Shown here: positions 1 to 8,111 of the stretch, piece after piece
Layout: each line of letters starts with the position of its first letter
Position numbering within the stretch: position 1 is the stretch's first letter
Origin: Alphaproteobacteria bacterium UBA2723
GTDB lineage: Bacteria > Pseudomonadota > Alphaproteobacteria > RF32 > CAG-239
Assembly (NCBI GenBank): GCA_002353835.1
Contig: DEKL01000100.1
Location: forward strand, 35,526-50,032
Length of the DNA: 14,507 bases
Direction: 5' to 3'
The notes under the pieces: model-generated
Seen by the model: only the letters and a program-made list of their open reading frames with translations
Database searches by the model: none
Told to the model about the DNA's origin: nothing
Made by a program: the position numbers and the translations under genes

Positions 1-198
1 TTTTCCATTTAAATTAATATTTTTACTTGTTGATATACCAGTATTTGTGGTTTTATCTAAACATTTAGTAAATATATTTAAAATAGGTTTTATAGTTTTA
101 TTAGTTTTAGCTAGTGATTTACCCTTAGAATACATAGTTTTATCATCATTTTCAAAAATTTTTAAATTTTTTTTATCAAAAAAATTAAAACATAACGG
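1..198. other. Extremely AT-rich left-end segment, coding status unclear
   Basis: Counting 1-190 gives 32 G+C, about 17%; a sample line inside ackA (8281-8340) counts to 35%. Two long frames stay open here. On the plus strand a frame runs from the window edge (position 2) to a TGA at 200-202, about 66 codons rich in Leu, Ile, Phe and Val. On the minus strand a frame is open from 204 to position 1, 68 codons rich in Lys, Asn and Thr, with its first ATG at 135-133 and no Shine-Dalgarno before it. T is far commoner than A on the plus strand, so the minus strand is purine-rich, which mildly favours minus-strand coding. Neither peptide is recognisable. It could be a partial foreign gene, plain AT-rich spacer, or a misjoined assembly end. 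Confidence 0.4.
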
Positions 199-225
199 TT
201 GACCTTAAAAACAACACCTTATAAT
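199..225 (+). promoter_or_regulatory. Predicted sigma-70-type promoter for the HAD phosphatase gene
   Basis: TTGACC at 199-204 resembles a -35 box and TATAAT at 220-225 is a perfect -10 box. The spacer is 15 nt (16 if the -35 is read one base earlier), slightly short. A start site would fall near 232, giving a leader of about 28 nt that contains GGAGAG before the GTG start at 260. The promoter begins exactly where the extreme AT-rich segment ends. Confidence 0.55.
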
Positions 226-259
226 ATATGCGGCGAATTAAATTTATTGGAGAGATAGT

Positions 260-928
260 GTGCAGAAGAACATTATTTGGGATTTGGATAACACTCTGTA
301 TTTTGAAACAGAAGAATATAAAGACAAATTAAACGAAGCAACAGCTTATGCTGCCATAAAAGAATTCAACCTGCCTTTAGACTTTGACTCGGCAACCCAA
401 AAAGTAAAGGAGTCGTACACGGTTTATCGTGACGGACTGGAAATTTTTGCCAAAGAATACGGAATTCCGCACAAAGATTTATACAAATCTTACCATAATT
501 ATAAGAGTGGCTTAATCTCCATGATTAAACCTTATGATAATCTTTTGAACGAATTAAAAAGTATCAAATGTCCTCAATACATATTTTCAACTTCTTCCCG
601 GGACATTTGCGAAAAGATATTAAAACATATCGGTATTTATGAATTTTTCAAAGACAGATTCTATTCCGTAGAGGACTTTGATGCCTATAAAAAGAACGAA
701 AGCACAGAAGTCTATGAAAAATTATGTGAAGCAATAGGCGTTGCCCCTCAAGACTGTATTTTCATAGATGACAGCTACTCCAATCTTAACTTTGCCAAAC
801 AAACCGGTATGACAACCATCCGCATATATTATAAAGACAATTCAGCAAAAGATATGGATTTTATTGATTACGCCTACAAAGGAATTTATGAGTGTATCAA
901 TGAACTAAAAAAGACTCACGGTTGCTAG
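260..928 (+). CDS. HAD-superfamily hydrolase, pyrimidine 5'-nucleotidase type
   Basis: This is a 222-residue cytosolic phosphatase of the haloacid dehalogenase superfamily. All four HAD motifs are visible. Motif I is WDLDNTLY at 7-14, with nucleophile D8 and acid/base D10. Motif II is the Ser/Thr in FSTSS at 109-113, motif III a Lys around 144-145, and motif IV IDD at 169-171. An all-helical cap lies between about 18 and 90. The DLDNTLY form of motif I is typical of the pyrimidine 5'-nucleotidase (Sdt1-like) subfamily, which removes phosphate from UMP or CMP; the exact substrate cannot be read from sequence. The start is GTG, chosen because GGAGAG lies 5 nt upstream. It is transcribed alone and its stop overlaps the stop of the opposing gene by 4 bp. 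Confidence 0.85.
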   Translation: MQKNIIWDLDNTLYFETEEYKDKLNEATAYAAIKEFNLPLDFDSATQKVKESYTVYRDGLEIFAKEYGIPHKDLYKSYHNYKSGLISMIKPYDNLLNELKSIKCPQYIFSTSSRDICEKILKHIGIYEFFKDRFYSVEDFDAYKKNESTEVYEKLCEAIGVAPQDCIFIDDSYSNLNFAKQTGMTTIRIYYKDNSAKDMDFIDYAYKGIYECINELKKTHGC

Positions 929-1638
929 TTTTTTTCTATATTCTGGCACAACATATTTTCCAAAGCATAGTTTTCAGGCGAGTCTAATTTAAGCTGCTCT
1001 GCTTCTACTTCTTTGTGCCATTCTTCAATTTTATTTTGTATAGCATTAATATACGCCTCATTTAATTTCTTCGCAGCATCTTCCTCAGATTCGTCTTTAG
1101 CAATAACTATAAAACCGATTTCATCAAATAAATCTTCCATATATTTTTTAAGCTTCGGCAAAAAATAATCTAAGGCATCAATATATATTTGCATATGGGT
1201 ATTTTCATGCCTTACCGCAACTTTATAAAAGCAACTGTCCTTATCTAAGCTGTTGAGGATATAAATAGTCGGATGCGTATATTCTAACCGCGCCTTAATC
1301 GTTTCCGGATAAACACAAATATATCCATGACTGACACCAAAGGAACCGGCCGTAAAATCCAAATCAAACGTATCCCGAACTTTAGTCAACCCTGCCGGAA
1401 CAAAATCATCATCCATTTCTTGATTTTGTTCTGCAAATTTTTCTCTCGTTTCTCGGCGCAAATATTCTGCATCTTTATCAAATTTATAGCGAAGCTTTCC
1501 ATAAGATGCTACCAAATCAACCTGCGGCCTTTTAACAAAACTGGCACATTCTTCCCTATATCTTTCCAACCCGTCTGTTGCCTTTGCGGAATAAATAAAA
1601 AAAAGGTTCAAAATTAATGCAAAAAAAATTTTTTTCAT
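925..1638 (-). CDS. Secreted protein with an HExxH motif, putative zinc metallopeptidase
   Basis: The protein has 237 residues. The first 20 form a Sec signal peptide (MKKIFF, then a hydrophobic stretch, ending in AKA before TDG), so it is exported. The striking feature is HENTH at 144-148, an HExxH zinc-site signature, preceded by a Cys (C136) and followed by D154, six residues after the second His. D154 is a possible third ligand or a chance match. After about 160 the protein is charged and helical. Secreted HExxH proteins of the DUF922 kind have a similar layout (export signal, Cys, then the His motif), but I do not claim membership. No operon partner is seen: the gene converges on the HAD gene and diverges from the 1679 gene after a 40-bp gap. 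Only a weak GAGAG precedes the ATG. A proteolytic role is inference from the motif alone. Confidence 0.72.
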   Translation of the reverse strand: MKKIFFALILNLFFIYSAKATDGLERYREECASFVKRPQVDLVASYGKLRYKFDKDAEYLRRETREKFAEQNQEMDDDFVPAGLTKVRDTFDLDFTAGSFGVSHGYICVYPETIKARLEYTHPTIYILNSLDKDSCFYKVAVRHENTHMQIYIDALDYFLPKLKKYMEDLFDEIGFIVIAKDESEEDAAKKLNEAYINAIQNKIEEWHKEVEAEQLKLDSPENYALENMLCQNIEKN

Positions 1639-1678
1639 TTATACTAACTCTCAAATACATATTTCAGCCGGAGGCTTC

Positions 1679-2392
1679 ATGAGATATATCTATATTATTT
1701 GTCTGACATTGTCCAGCCTTTTTGCATATAAATATGCAGCAACGGCAACAGAATTGCAGCAATATGCCTTTTTTATGCCCAATAACGCTTTTGAGGGAAA
1801 CACATCCGTTCAAAATATAGAGAACATGCACCCGCGCTACAATAAACCGCGCTATCAAAAAACTTACGAAGATGAAGAAGATGATGATTATTATTATGAT
1901 AGACCTAACAAAAGCACAGCCCAAAAAACTGCACACACTAAAAAAACAACTGCCGAACCAAAGGTCACTCTGCCCTATGTAAAAAAAGACATACACATTG
2001 TCAAACCTGAAAAAAACAAACAGGTTGCCACGCCGATAGCAAAATCACAGCCGGTCGCTAAAAAAACATCTGAGCCGAAAAAAGCTCCGGAATTGACTGA
2101 AGCGATTCAAAAGAAATTACAACAATATAGCTTAGATGAGCCAAAACCGACAAATGAGGCAACTTCCGTTATCAAAACAGATTCTATTGCTCAACAGGAA
2201 ACAAAAACCATTTCTAAAATGTTAGAAGCAATACCTTATCCAAACCGTACGCTACCGAAATTTCAACAACTTTATTCCATCTACGGCACAGAACTTCGTG
2301 TTCTCTACCGTCGCGGAGAACTTCCTAAAAACAAAGAGCAGGAAGATACTTTGGCCAAAGCAAACAGTTTTCGCCGTTTTGTTGTTGAATAG
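1679..2392 (+). CDS. Hypothetical secreted low-complexity protein
   Basis: I do not recognise this 237-residue protein. Residues 1-23 look like a signal peptide (hydrophobic core, then AATATE), so it is probably exported. A cluster of Glu, Asp and Tyr occupies 63-74. It is followed by a long Lys/Pro/Thr/Ala-rich linker (about 76-175) that looks disordered. Residues 177-237 look folded: a helix-like stretch, YPNRTLPKF, then YGTELRVLYRRGELP and a basic, aromatic tail. This suggests a small C-terminal domain held on a flexible tether. The start is well supported: GGAGG lies 4 nt before the ATG. It ends 10 bp from the lepA stop on the other strand, with no terminator hairpin visible. Confidence 0.7.
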   Translation: MRYIYIICLTLSSLFAYKYAATATELQQYAFFMPNNAFEGNTSVQNIENMHPRYNKPRYQKTYEDEEDDDYYYDRPNKSTAQKTAHTKKTTAEPKVTLPYVKKDIHIVKPEKNKQVATPIAKSQPVAKKTSEPKKAPELTEAIQKKLQQYSLDEPKPTNEATSVIKTDSIAQQETKTISKMLEAIPYPNRTLPKFQQLYSIYGTELRVLYRRGELPKNKEQEDTLAKANSFRRFVVE

Positions 2393-2402
2393 CTGTCAAA
2401 AA

Positions 2403-4205
2403 CTAATCATCACCGATTCGTAAAGCTTCAATAAAGGCAGACTGCGGAACTTCAACTTTTCCGAATTGGCGCATGCGTTGTTTACCCTTCTTTTGTTTAT
2501 CCAAAAGCTTTCTCTTACGCGTAACGTCGCCACCGTAGCATTTTGCCGTTACATCTTTGCGCATTGCGGAAATTGTTTCTCTGGCAACCACACGCCCACC
2601 GATAGCCGCCTGTATCGGTATCTTAAACAAATGCCTCGGAATTAAATCTTTTAATCGCTCACAAATCTGTCTTCCGCGCGATTCGGCTTCTGTTCGGTGG
2701 CACAAAAAAGCCAATGCATCTACCGGCTCTTCGTTAATTAAAATCTGCACTTTTACCAAATCTGATTGTTCATAATCCGTCAATTCATAATCAAAGCTGG
2801 CATAACCGCTGGTAATGGATTTTAACCTGTCATAAAAATCAAAGACAATTTCATTTAGCGGAATTTGGTAAACCACCATGGCACGAGAACCGACATAAGT
2901 TAATTCTTTTTGCACGCCACGCCGTTCCGTACATAATTTCAATACCGAACCGAGGTATGTATCCGGCACCAAAATTGTTGCTTTAACCATCGGCTCCTCA
3001 ATGGAAGATACCGTGGATAAATCCGGCATATCGGCAGGATTATGCAACATAATTTGTGTCCCGTTACTCAAATTGATTTTATAAGCAACTGACGGAGCGG
3101 TTGTAATAATATCCAAATCAAATTCCCGGCCGATTCGTTCCTGAATAATTTCCATATGCAACAAACCTAAGAAACCGCAACGAAAACCCAACCCGAGTGC
3201 TGCCGAATTTTCATTTTGATAATCAATACTGGCATCATTAAGTTTTAACTTTGCCAACGCATCTTTCAACGAATCATACTGACTGCTGTCAACCGGAAAA
3301 ATAGAACAGAACACCACCGGTACCGAAGGTTTAAATCCTGCAAGAGCTTTATCACATGGTCTTTTATTATCCGTAATCGTATCACCGATTTGACAATCTC
3401 CCACACTCTTAATACTCGCCGTTATGAACCCGACCTCACCGGCAGAAAGCTCGTCAACATCTTGCATCTTAGGTGTGAAAATACCGATTTTATCAATAGA
3501 ATACGTTGCATTGTTACTCATCATACGAATAGTTTGTTTCTTTCTTAATACACCGTCTTTAACACGAACCAAAATGACCACACCTAAATAAGAGTCATAC
3601 CAACTGTCTATTAACAGTGCTTTTAACGGCGCATCAACATCACCCGTCGGTGCCGGTAATTGATGAACAATAGCTTCTAAAAGATTCTCTATTCCCAAAC
3701 CTGTTTTACCCGAAGTCTCTACTGCCCCGCTGGCATCTAAACCGATAACATCTTCTATCTGGCTCTTAACTTTTTCAACATCTGCCGAGGGCAAATCTAC
3801 CTTATTTAATGCCGGCACGATTTCATGATTATTATCTATCGCCAAATAGACATTAGCCAATGTTTGTGCTTCCACCCCTTGAGTTGCATCCACCACCAAA
3901 ACAGACCCCTCGCAAGCGGCCAATGAACGAGACACCTCATAAGAAAAGTCCACGTGTCCTGGTGTATCAATCAGATTAAGCATATACTCCTGCCCGTCTT
4001 TTGCTTTGTACTTAAGACGTACAGTCTGTGCTTTAATGGTAATACCGCGTTCGCGCTCAATATCCATGGAATCAAGTACTTGCTCCGTCATTTCACGATG
4101 TTCCAAACCACCGCAATATTCAATTATTCTATCAGCAATAGTTGATTTACCATGGTCAATATGCGCAATAATTGCAAAATTTCTGATTTTTGCCAAATCC
4201 TGCAT
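2403..4205 (-). CDS. lepA: Translation elongation factor 4 (LepA/EF4) GTPase
   Basis: This is a 600-residue ribosome-associated GTPase of the LepA family, the normal length. LepA acts on the 70S ribosome, with roles proposed in back-translocation and 30S biogenesis. The G1 loop is AHIDHGKST at 14-22. ERERGITIK (50-58) covers switch I, DTPGH is at 80-84, NKVD at 134-137, and SGKTG gives G5. Elongation-factor domains II, III and V follow. The LepA-specific C-terminal domain closes the protein ([18 protein letters not shown] region, ending near [10 protein letters not shown]). The reading frame extends 20 codons further upstream to 4265, but I chose the ATG at 4205: it gives the canonical [10 protein letters not shown] start and has AGAAGGAA 7 nt upstream. 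No signal peptidase gene (lepB) is adjacent, unlike the classic lepAB arrangement. No convincing promoter was found in the 149-bp divergent gap. Confidence 0.97.
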   Translation of the reverse strand: MQDLAKIRNFAIIAHIDHGKSTIADRIIEYCGGLEHREMTEQVLDSMDIERERGITIKAQTVRLKYKAKDGQEYMLNLIDTPGHVDFSYEVSRSLAACEGSVLVVDATQGVEAQTLANVYLAIDNNHEIVPALNKVDLPSADVEKVKSQIEDVIGLDASGAVETSGKTGLGIENLLEAIVHQLPAPTGDVDAPLKALLIDSWYDSYLGVVILVRVKDGVLRKKQTIRMMSNNATYSIDKIGIFTPKMQDVDELSAGEVGFITASIKSVGDCQIGDTITDNKRPCDKALAGFKPSVPVVFCSIFPVDSSQYDSLKDALAKLKLNDASIDYQNENSAALGLGFRCGFLGLLHMEIIQERIGREFDLDIITTAPSVAYKINLSNGTQIMLHNPADMPDLSTVSSIEEPMVKATILVPDTYLGSVLKLCTERRGVQKELTYVGSRAMVVYQIPLNEIVFDFYDRLKSITSGYASFDYELTDYEQSDLVKVQILINEEPVDALAFLCHRTEAESRGRQICERLKDLIPRHLFKIPIQAAIGGRVVARETISAMRKDVTAKCYGGDVTRKRKLLDKQKKGKQRMRQFGKVEVPQSAFIEALRIGDD

Positions 4206-4284
4206 AAAATTATTCCTTCTATTAAATTTATATTTACTCATAAAGTATATTTTAGAGGAACGCAACAGATTTTACACTTTACTG

Positions 4285-4313
4285 TTGCAACTTGCACAAA
4301 ATTATGCTTTAAT
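4285..4313 (+). promoter_or_regulatory. Possible promoter for the GNAT gene
   Basis: TTGCAA at 4285-4290 and TTTAAT at 4308-4313 are separated by 17 nt and match the consensus boxes at 4 and 5 of 6 positions. A start site near 4320 would give a leader of about 35 nt. This is a sequence match only; the surrounding DNA is AT-rich enough to yield such matches by chance. Confidence 0.35.
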
Positions 4314-4354
4314 AAATGACATATAAATTATTTTGCACTCAAAGGGAGGCTGTT

Positions 4355-4792
4355 ATGATTAAATTTATTGATATTGAATTTGGTTCCGGACGTTATAAGG
4401 AACTTTTGGATTTACGTTATAAGATTCTTTTACAGCCTTTAGGGTTAAAATTTTTGGATTCTTTTAGAGAAGAAGAAGCAAATTTCTTACATATCGGTTG
4501 CATTGAAAACAGCACCGGAGAACTTATCGGCGGTTTAATCTTAGCCCCGATTGATAATGAAGAAATTCGCGTAATGCAGGTTGCCGTTGATGTTGTACAC
4601 CAAGGCGAAGGTATCGGTAGAAAATTGATAGAATATGCTGAGTCTGTTGCCAAAGAAATCGGTTACGAGCGCCTTGTTATGCATGCCATGCTTTCTGTTG
4701 TCGGTTTTTATGAAAAACTCGGCTTTAAGCAAGACGGTGATTTGTTTGAAGAAAAGGGCGTCAGATTCATCAGAATGGTTAAAAAGCTTTAA
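4355..4792 (+). CDS. GNAT-family N-acetyltransferase
   Basis: This 145-residue cytosolic protein has the Gcn5-related acetyltransferase fold and should transfer an acetyl group from acetyl-CoA to an amine. Near the N-terminus, LDLRYKILLQPLGL (18-31) is the pattern of small ElaA-like bacterial GNATs. The acetyl-CoA pyrophosphate loop is HQGEGIG at 82-88 (the Q-x-x-G-x-G form of motif A) after the strand VMQVAVD. The C-terminal VVGFYEKLGF is motif B. The substrate cannot be deduced. An ATG at 4316 would add 13 residues, but the ATG at 4355 has GGGAGG 5 nt upstream and is preferred. The gene diverges from lepA, converges on the AI-2E permease gene, and is probably monocistronic. Confidence 0.88.
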   Translation: MIKFIDIEFGSGRYKELLDLRYKILLQPLGLKFLDSFREEEANFLHIGCIENSTGELIGGLILAPIDNEEIRVMQVAVDVVHQGEGIGRKLIEYAESVAKEIGYERLVMHAMLSVVGFYEKLGFKQDGDLFEEKGVRFIRMVKKL

Positions 4793-4862
4793 TCTCTGCT
4801 TTATTCTCAGAAACCACTCAAATTTAAGAAGCACTATTTATCCAATACATGACTCCTGCTTT

Positions 4863-5942
4863 TCAGCCTAAATAAAGCGAGCTTGCTTTATATTGTGCAA
4901 CACCGTGGCGAACAAGAACACCGATAATTGCCGCCATCGGTACCGCCAACATTAATCCCAAAAAGCCGAGTAAAACACCGCCGGCAAGCAAGGCAAACAT
5001 AACCCAAACCGGATGAAGACCGACACTTTCGCCCACCAATTTCGGAGTTAAGAAATTGCCCTCTAAAAATTGCCCGCATAAAAAGACCGCAACCACATAT
5101 AAAACATGTGTAATATCGCCATATTGCGCAAAAGCAAGCACAATACCTAAAACAAAACCAGTAATAGAACCGACATACGGAATAAAAGAAATAATACCGG
5201 CAATAAAACCGACCAATAAACCTAATTCTAGGCCCACCAACTTTAATCCTATGGAATAAAATGTACCCAAAATCAAACAAACACTGATTTGTCCGCGAAT
5301 AAAACCGGCAATACTGACATTGATTTCTTTTAAGATTTGCAAAATGCTTTCCTTAGATTTTTTCGGCAAAAGATCTTCCATTTTGCTGACAAAAACATTC
5401 CAATCCCTGAGCATATAAAACGTCACCACCGGCATAATCAAAACCAAAGATATCAGGTTAACAAGCGCAAAACTGTTAGAAACAAGCGCTTTCAAAACTT
5501 TGCCGACAAATTTCAAACCGCTGCCGATATTATCTTTTATTACCGTTTCAATTTGACCGCCTTTTAAATCCGGAAATTTTTCCGCCAAACCGGCTATCAC
5601 AGGTTGAACTTTATCCATAATCAAACCCAAATATTTCGGTGTTGCCTTAATCAACAGTGAAACTTGGTCTTCTATCATCCCCACCAAAAAACTCAATGCC
5701 GGCAAAATGATTAAAATAGAAAGCAAGCACACAATCAATGTAGCCCAAACTCTGGATATCTTTAATTTCTGCAATTTATCAACAATCGGGTCCAACAAAT
5801 ATGCAAGTAAAATACCGGCAACAAACGGCATCAAAACCGAGCGTAATACATAAAGCAAATAAAAGAATACCGCAAAAATAATAACCCACATATACGGATT
5901 AACATAAAAAACTTTTGCGCTTTGCGTTTTACTTGATGACAT
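4863..5942 (-). CDS. AI-2E family transporter (PerM-like membrane protein)
   Basis: This is a 359-residue polytopic inner-membrane protein of the PF01594 family, whose members include TqsA (AI-2 export), YdiK and PerM. Hydrophobic segments lie at about 18-34, 36-50, 66-88, 152-178, 212-258, 260-288 and 310-345. A more polar region at 90-150 includes an extracytoplasmic-type loop. Family hallmarks are FIPYVGSITG (253-262), QFLEGNFLTPKLVG (291-304) and GLHPVWVMFALLAGG (308-322), then GFLGLMLAVPMAA. It is the normal length. The start overlaps the end of the upstream DUF2066 gene by 14 bp, so the two are almost certainly co-translated. Despite the family name, transport of autoinducer 2 should not be assumed; function in this branch is unknown. 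No gene follows it on this strand. Confidence 0.92.
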   Translation of the reverse strand: MSSSKTQSAKVFYVNPYMWVIIFAVFFYLLYVLRSVLMPFVAGILLAYLLDPIVDKLQKLKISRVWATLIVCLLSILIILPALSFLVGMIEDQVSLLIKATPKYLGLIMDKVQPVIAGLAEKFPDLKGGQIETVIKDNIGSGLKFVGKVLKALVSNSFALVNLISLVLIMPVVTFYMLRDWNVFVSKMEDLLPKKSKESILQILKEINVSIAGFIRGQISVCLILGTFYSIGLKLVGLELGLLVGFIAGIISFIPYVGSITGFVLGIVLAFAQYGDITHVLYVVAVFLCGQFLEGNFLTPKLVGESVGLHPVWVMFALLAGGVLLGFLGLMLAVPMAAIIGVLVRHGVAQYKASSLYLG

Positions 5943-6960
5943 AATATTCTCCTTCTTTAACCATCCGATAACCGTTAACTTCCAAAGTTCCCTGCAATTT
6001 TTCTATAACTCCGCTGTATAAGAAATTAAAATGCACTTTATTGTTGCTCATGGAAACAATTTTAATATCCTGCACCTGCGTATTATTATCTAATATTTGC
6101 TTTAAGGACATCCAAGCCGCAAGTCGCGGATAAGAATAAACAACTTCAATTTGCGTAGGTGTCGTATTATAATCAGCCTGCTGTGAAGAAACGCTCTTTT
6201 TAACCGGCTTAAAAAGTGCAATGACTTTATCTACCATTTCTTCCGGTTTTTGATTTTCAATAGCAATCTCTTGAACGCTTTTATCCGGATAGCCTTTAAT
6301 ATATACTTTCTTATCTTTTAGCGAATACTTTGCCACATAAATACTGTCCGCCTTATTAAAATCTGCAAGTTCTTTATATTCCGCATCTTCCATATCATAA
6401 ACACGATTTGCCTTAACCATTGAAATATTACCAAGATTCTTATCAATTGTACTGATATCAAGATTCCCTTTTCTGAGATAATGGTGTTCCACAAAAACCT
6501 GTCGCCAGAAATTTTCTTCACCCCAAACGTCCGTTGTTCCGTCTTCATTTTCCAAAACCGGAATAATAACAACTTCCCGAGTTTCGCTTAAGGCAATCGG
6601 CAAATTATTCTCTGCCATATAAGCTTTCAAAAGTTGTTCATCAACGCTGATTCTTAAATCTGCAATATAGCGCACATCAGAGGTTTTTTCTTTTAAAACC
6701 ATAACACCGGTAATAAAGTGTTGTAACTGGTTGTCATTTAGCTTATTAACTTCTTTAACACTCTCTTCCGTGCTGATGCCTAAAATGACCTCATTTAAGC
6801 CGTCACGCATAGCCTTAGATATTGCTTTTTGCTTGGCTTCCGTAACTGTTTTGGCTGTAATATCAACACTGACATCCGCTTCATAACGAGGTTCTGCGTT
6901 CACCTGAAAAACAAGCCCGCAAACCAAAAGAAAGCTCAAAAAAACTTTTTTCAAAACCAT
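5929..6960 (-). CDS. DUF2066 domain-containing exported protein
   Basis: This 343-residue protein has a signal peptide at about 1-22 (MVLKKV, hydrophobic core, cleavage after NA before EP), so it is exported to the periplasm or envelope. The mature N-terminus (YEADVSVDITAKTVTEAKQKA, then ISKAMRDGLNEVIL, 26-60) is the DUF2066 pattern of a beta strand followed by a helix. A second alpha/beta region starts near ETREVVIIPVLENEDG (127-141) and resembles the rest of that family. Its role is unknown; the family is regularly found beside the AI-2E permease in Alphaproteobacteria, suggesting a shared function. The frame opens at a GTG at 6981, but I prefer the ATG at 6960 because it gives a clean signal peptide with AGGGAG just upstream, though the 3-nt spacing is short. 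First gene of a two-gene operon. Confidence 0.8.
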   Translation of the reverse strand: MVLKKVFLSFLLVCGLVFQVNAEPRYEADVSVDITAKTVTEAKQKAISKAMRDGLNEVILGISTEESVKEVNKLNDNQLQHFITGVMVLKEKTSDVRYIADLRISVDEQLLKAYMAENNLPIALSETREVVIIPVLENEDGTTDVWGEENFWRQVFVEHHYLRKGNLDISTIDKNLGNISMVKANRVYDMEDAEYKELADFNKADSIYVAKYSLKDKKVYIKGYPDKSVQEIAIENQKPEEMVDKVIALFKPVKKSVSSQQADYNTTPTQIEVVYSYPRLAAWMSLKQILDNNTQVQDIKIVSMSNNKVHFNFLYSGVIEKLQGTLEVNGYRMVKEGEYYVIK

Positions 6961-7093
6961 ATACTCCCTAAAAAACATCACATATCTGTTCCATATAATG
7001 TTTTAGCAAAAAAATCAAACTTTTTTATTGCCTTTTAAATGGTTATGATATTAACTTGTAAAAAATTTGTTATCACATATAAGGAATATAGCG

Positions 7094-8095
7094 ATGAATA
7101 TGTCAAAATACTTAGACAGCTTACTTACCCGTGCTGCCAAAAACCTTAAAACCATTGTTCTGCCTGAAGGCGAAGATGAGCGTATCTTAGATGCCGCCCA
7201 TTATGTTGCAGAAAGAAAAGCCGCAAAATTAATCATCTTTGGTGACCCGGAAAAAATTAAGGCACATTATGCCTCCAAAGGTTGGAATATGGATGGAATT
7301 GAAATTTTGGTTCCGGAAAAATCTCCGAAATTAAATGAATATGCTAATCTCTTATATGAATTACGCAAGGCCAAAGGGATGACTTTAGAAGAAGCACAAC
7401 AGCTTGCCGTTAACTATACTTTCCATGGTACATTGATGATGAAAGCAGGCGAAGCAGACGGTATGGTATCCGGTGCTAACCACTCTACTGCTGATACGGT
7501 TCGTCCGGCATTACAAATCATTAAATCCGCACATAAAGATCGCAGTGTTTCATCTGCCGCCATTATGGTTATCAAAGACGTTCCATACATTTTCTCTGAT
7601 CCGGCGATTATCATTAACCCGACCGAACAGGAAATGGCTGACATGGCTTTAGCTTCTGCAGAAACTGCCATGCAATTCGGTTTAGAGCCGAAAGTTGCCA
7701 TGCTTTCCTATTCCACCAAAGGTTCCGGCCACGGTGGTATGGTAGATAAAGTAAAAGCCGCAACCGAATTGGCTCAAAAGATGTTGGAAACAAGTCCGCT
7801 TAAAGGTAAGGTCGCCATAGATGGTGAATTACAAGCAGATGCCGCCTTAGACGAAGTTGTTGCTAAAAAGAAAGCCCCGGGTTCAGAAGTTGCCGGCCAC
7901 GCTAACGTCTTAATCTTCCCCTGCTTGGAAGTTGGCAACATCAGCTATAAGCTATTGCAACGCTTCTACGGTGCTGAGGCTTATGGTCCGATTATGCAAG
8001 GCTTAAATGCCCCGATAAATGACTTGTCTCGCGGTGCCTTGGTAGAAGATATCGTTGGTATGATTGCAATTACAGCTATTCAAGCTGTAAAATAA
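7094..8095 (+). CDS. pta: Phosphate acetyltransferase (short form)
   Basis: This 333-residue cytosolic enzyme converts acetyl-CoA and phosphate to acetyl phosphate and CoA, the first half of the Pta-AckA acetate pathway. It is the short class, a single PTA_PTB catalytic domain without the N-terminal DRTGG regulatory region of the long enterobacterial enzyme. Family signatures are LPEGEDERIL (23-32), ADGMVSGANHSTADTVRPAL (121-140), MLSYSTKGSG (203-212), DGELQADAAL (243-252), GNISYKLLQR (281-290) and PIMQGLNAPINDLSRG (299-314). The frame is open from a TTG at 7067, but the ATG at 7094 has AAGGAA 7 nt upstream and gives the usual length. A second in-frame ATG lies two codons on. ackA follows after 16 bp, so this is a pta-ackA operon. 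Confidence 0.96.
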   Translation: MNMSKYLDSLLTRAAKNLKTIVLPEGEDERILDAAHYVAERKAAKLIIFGDPEKIKAHYASKGWNMDGIEILVPEKSPKLNEYANLLYELRKAKGMTLEEAQQLAVNYTFHGTLMMKAGEADGMVSGANHSTADTVRPALQIIKSAHKDRSVSSAAIMVIKDVPYIFSDPAIIINPTEQEMADMALASAETAMQFGLEPKVAMLSYSTKGSGHGGMVDKVKAATELAQKMLETSPLKGKVAIDGELQADAALDEVVAKKKAPGSEVAGHANVLIFPCLEVGNISYKLLQRFYGAEAYGPIMQGLNAPINDLSRGALVEDIVGMIAITAIQAVK

Positions 8096-8111
8096 TTAAA
8101 AGGAATAGATA

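Noticed and set aside
925..928. Four-base overlap of the HAD and HExxH gene ends as a regulatory feature
   Set aside because: Both stop codons simply share the CTAG palindrome; common in compact genomes.
1664..1996. Minus-strand open frame of 110 codons opposite the 1679 gene
   Set aside because: The opposing gene has a strong ribosome site and a signal peptide; this frame is Ile/Phe/Cys-rich noise produced by the acidic and Lys-rich codons on the other strand.
4206..4265. Upstream extension of lepA by 20 residues
   Set aside because: The extension is basic, unlike LepA N-termini, and lacks a ribosome site; the internal ATG at 4205 has a good one and gives the family length.
4872..4891. Inverted repeat ATAAAGC / GCTTTAT near the end of the AI-2E permease gene, as a terminator
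   Set aside because: It lies inside the last codons, is AT-rich, and no run of T follows on either strand.
7042..7055. Small palindrome GTTA/TAAC upstream of pta as a regulator site
   Set aside because: Only four paired bases per arm in AT-rich DNA, with mismatches inside; expected by chance and not a recognisable FNR-type box.
7056..7083. TTGTAA and TATAAG, 16 nt apart, as a pta promoter
   Set aside because: The implied start site near 7090 would leave out the AAGGAA ribosome site at 7081-7086, so the leader would be unusable with the chosen start.
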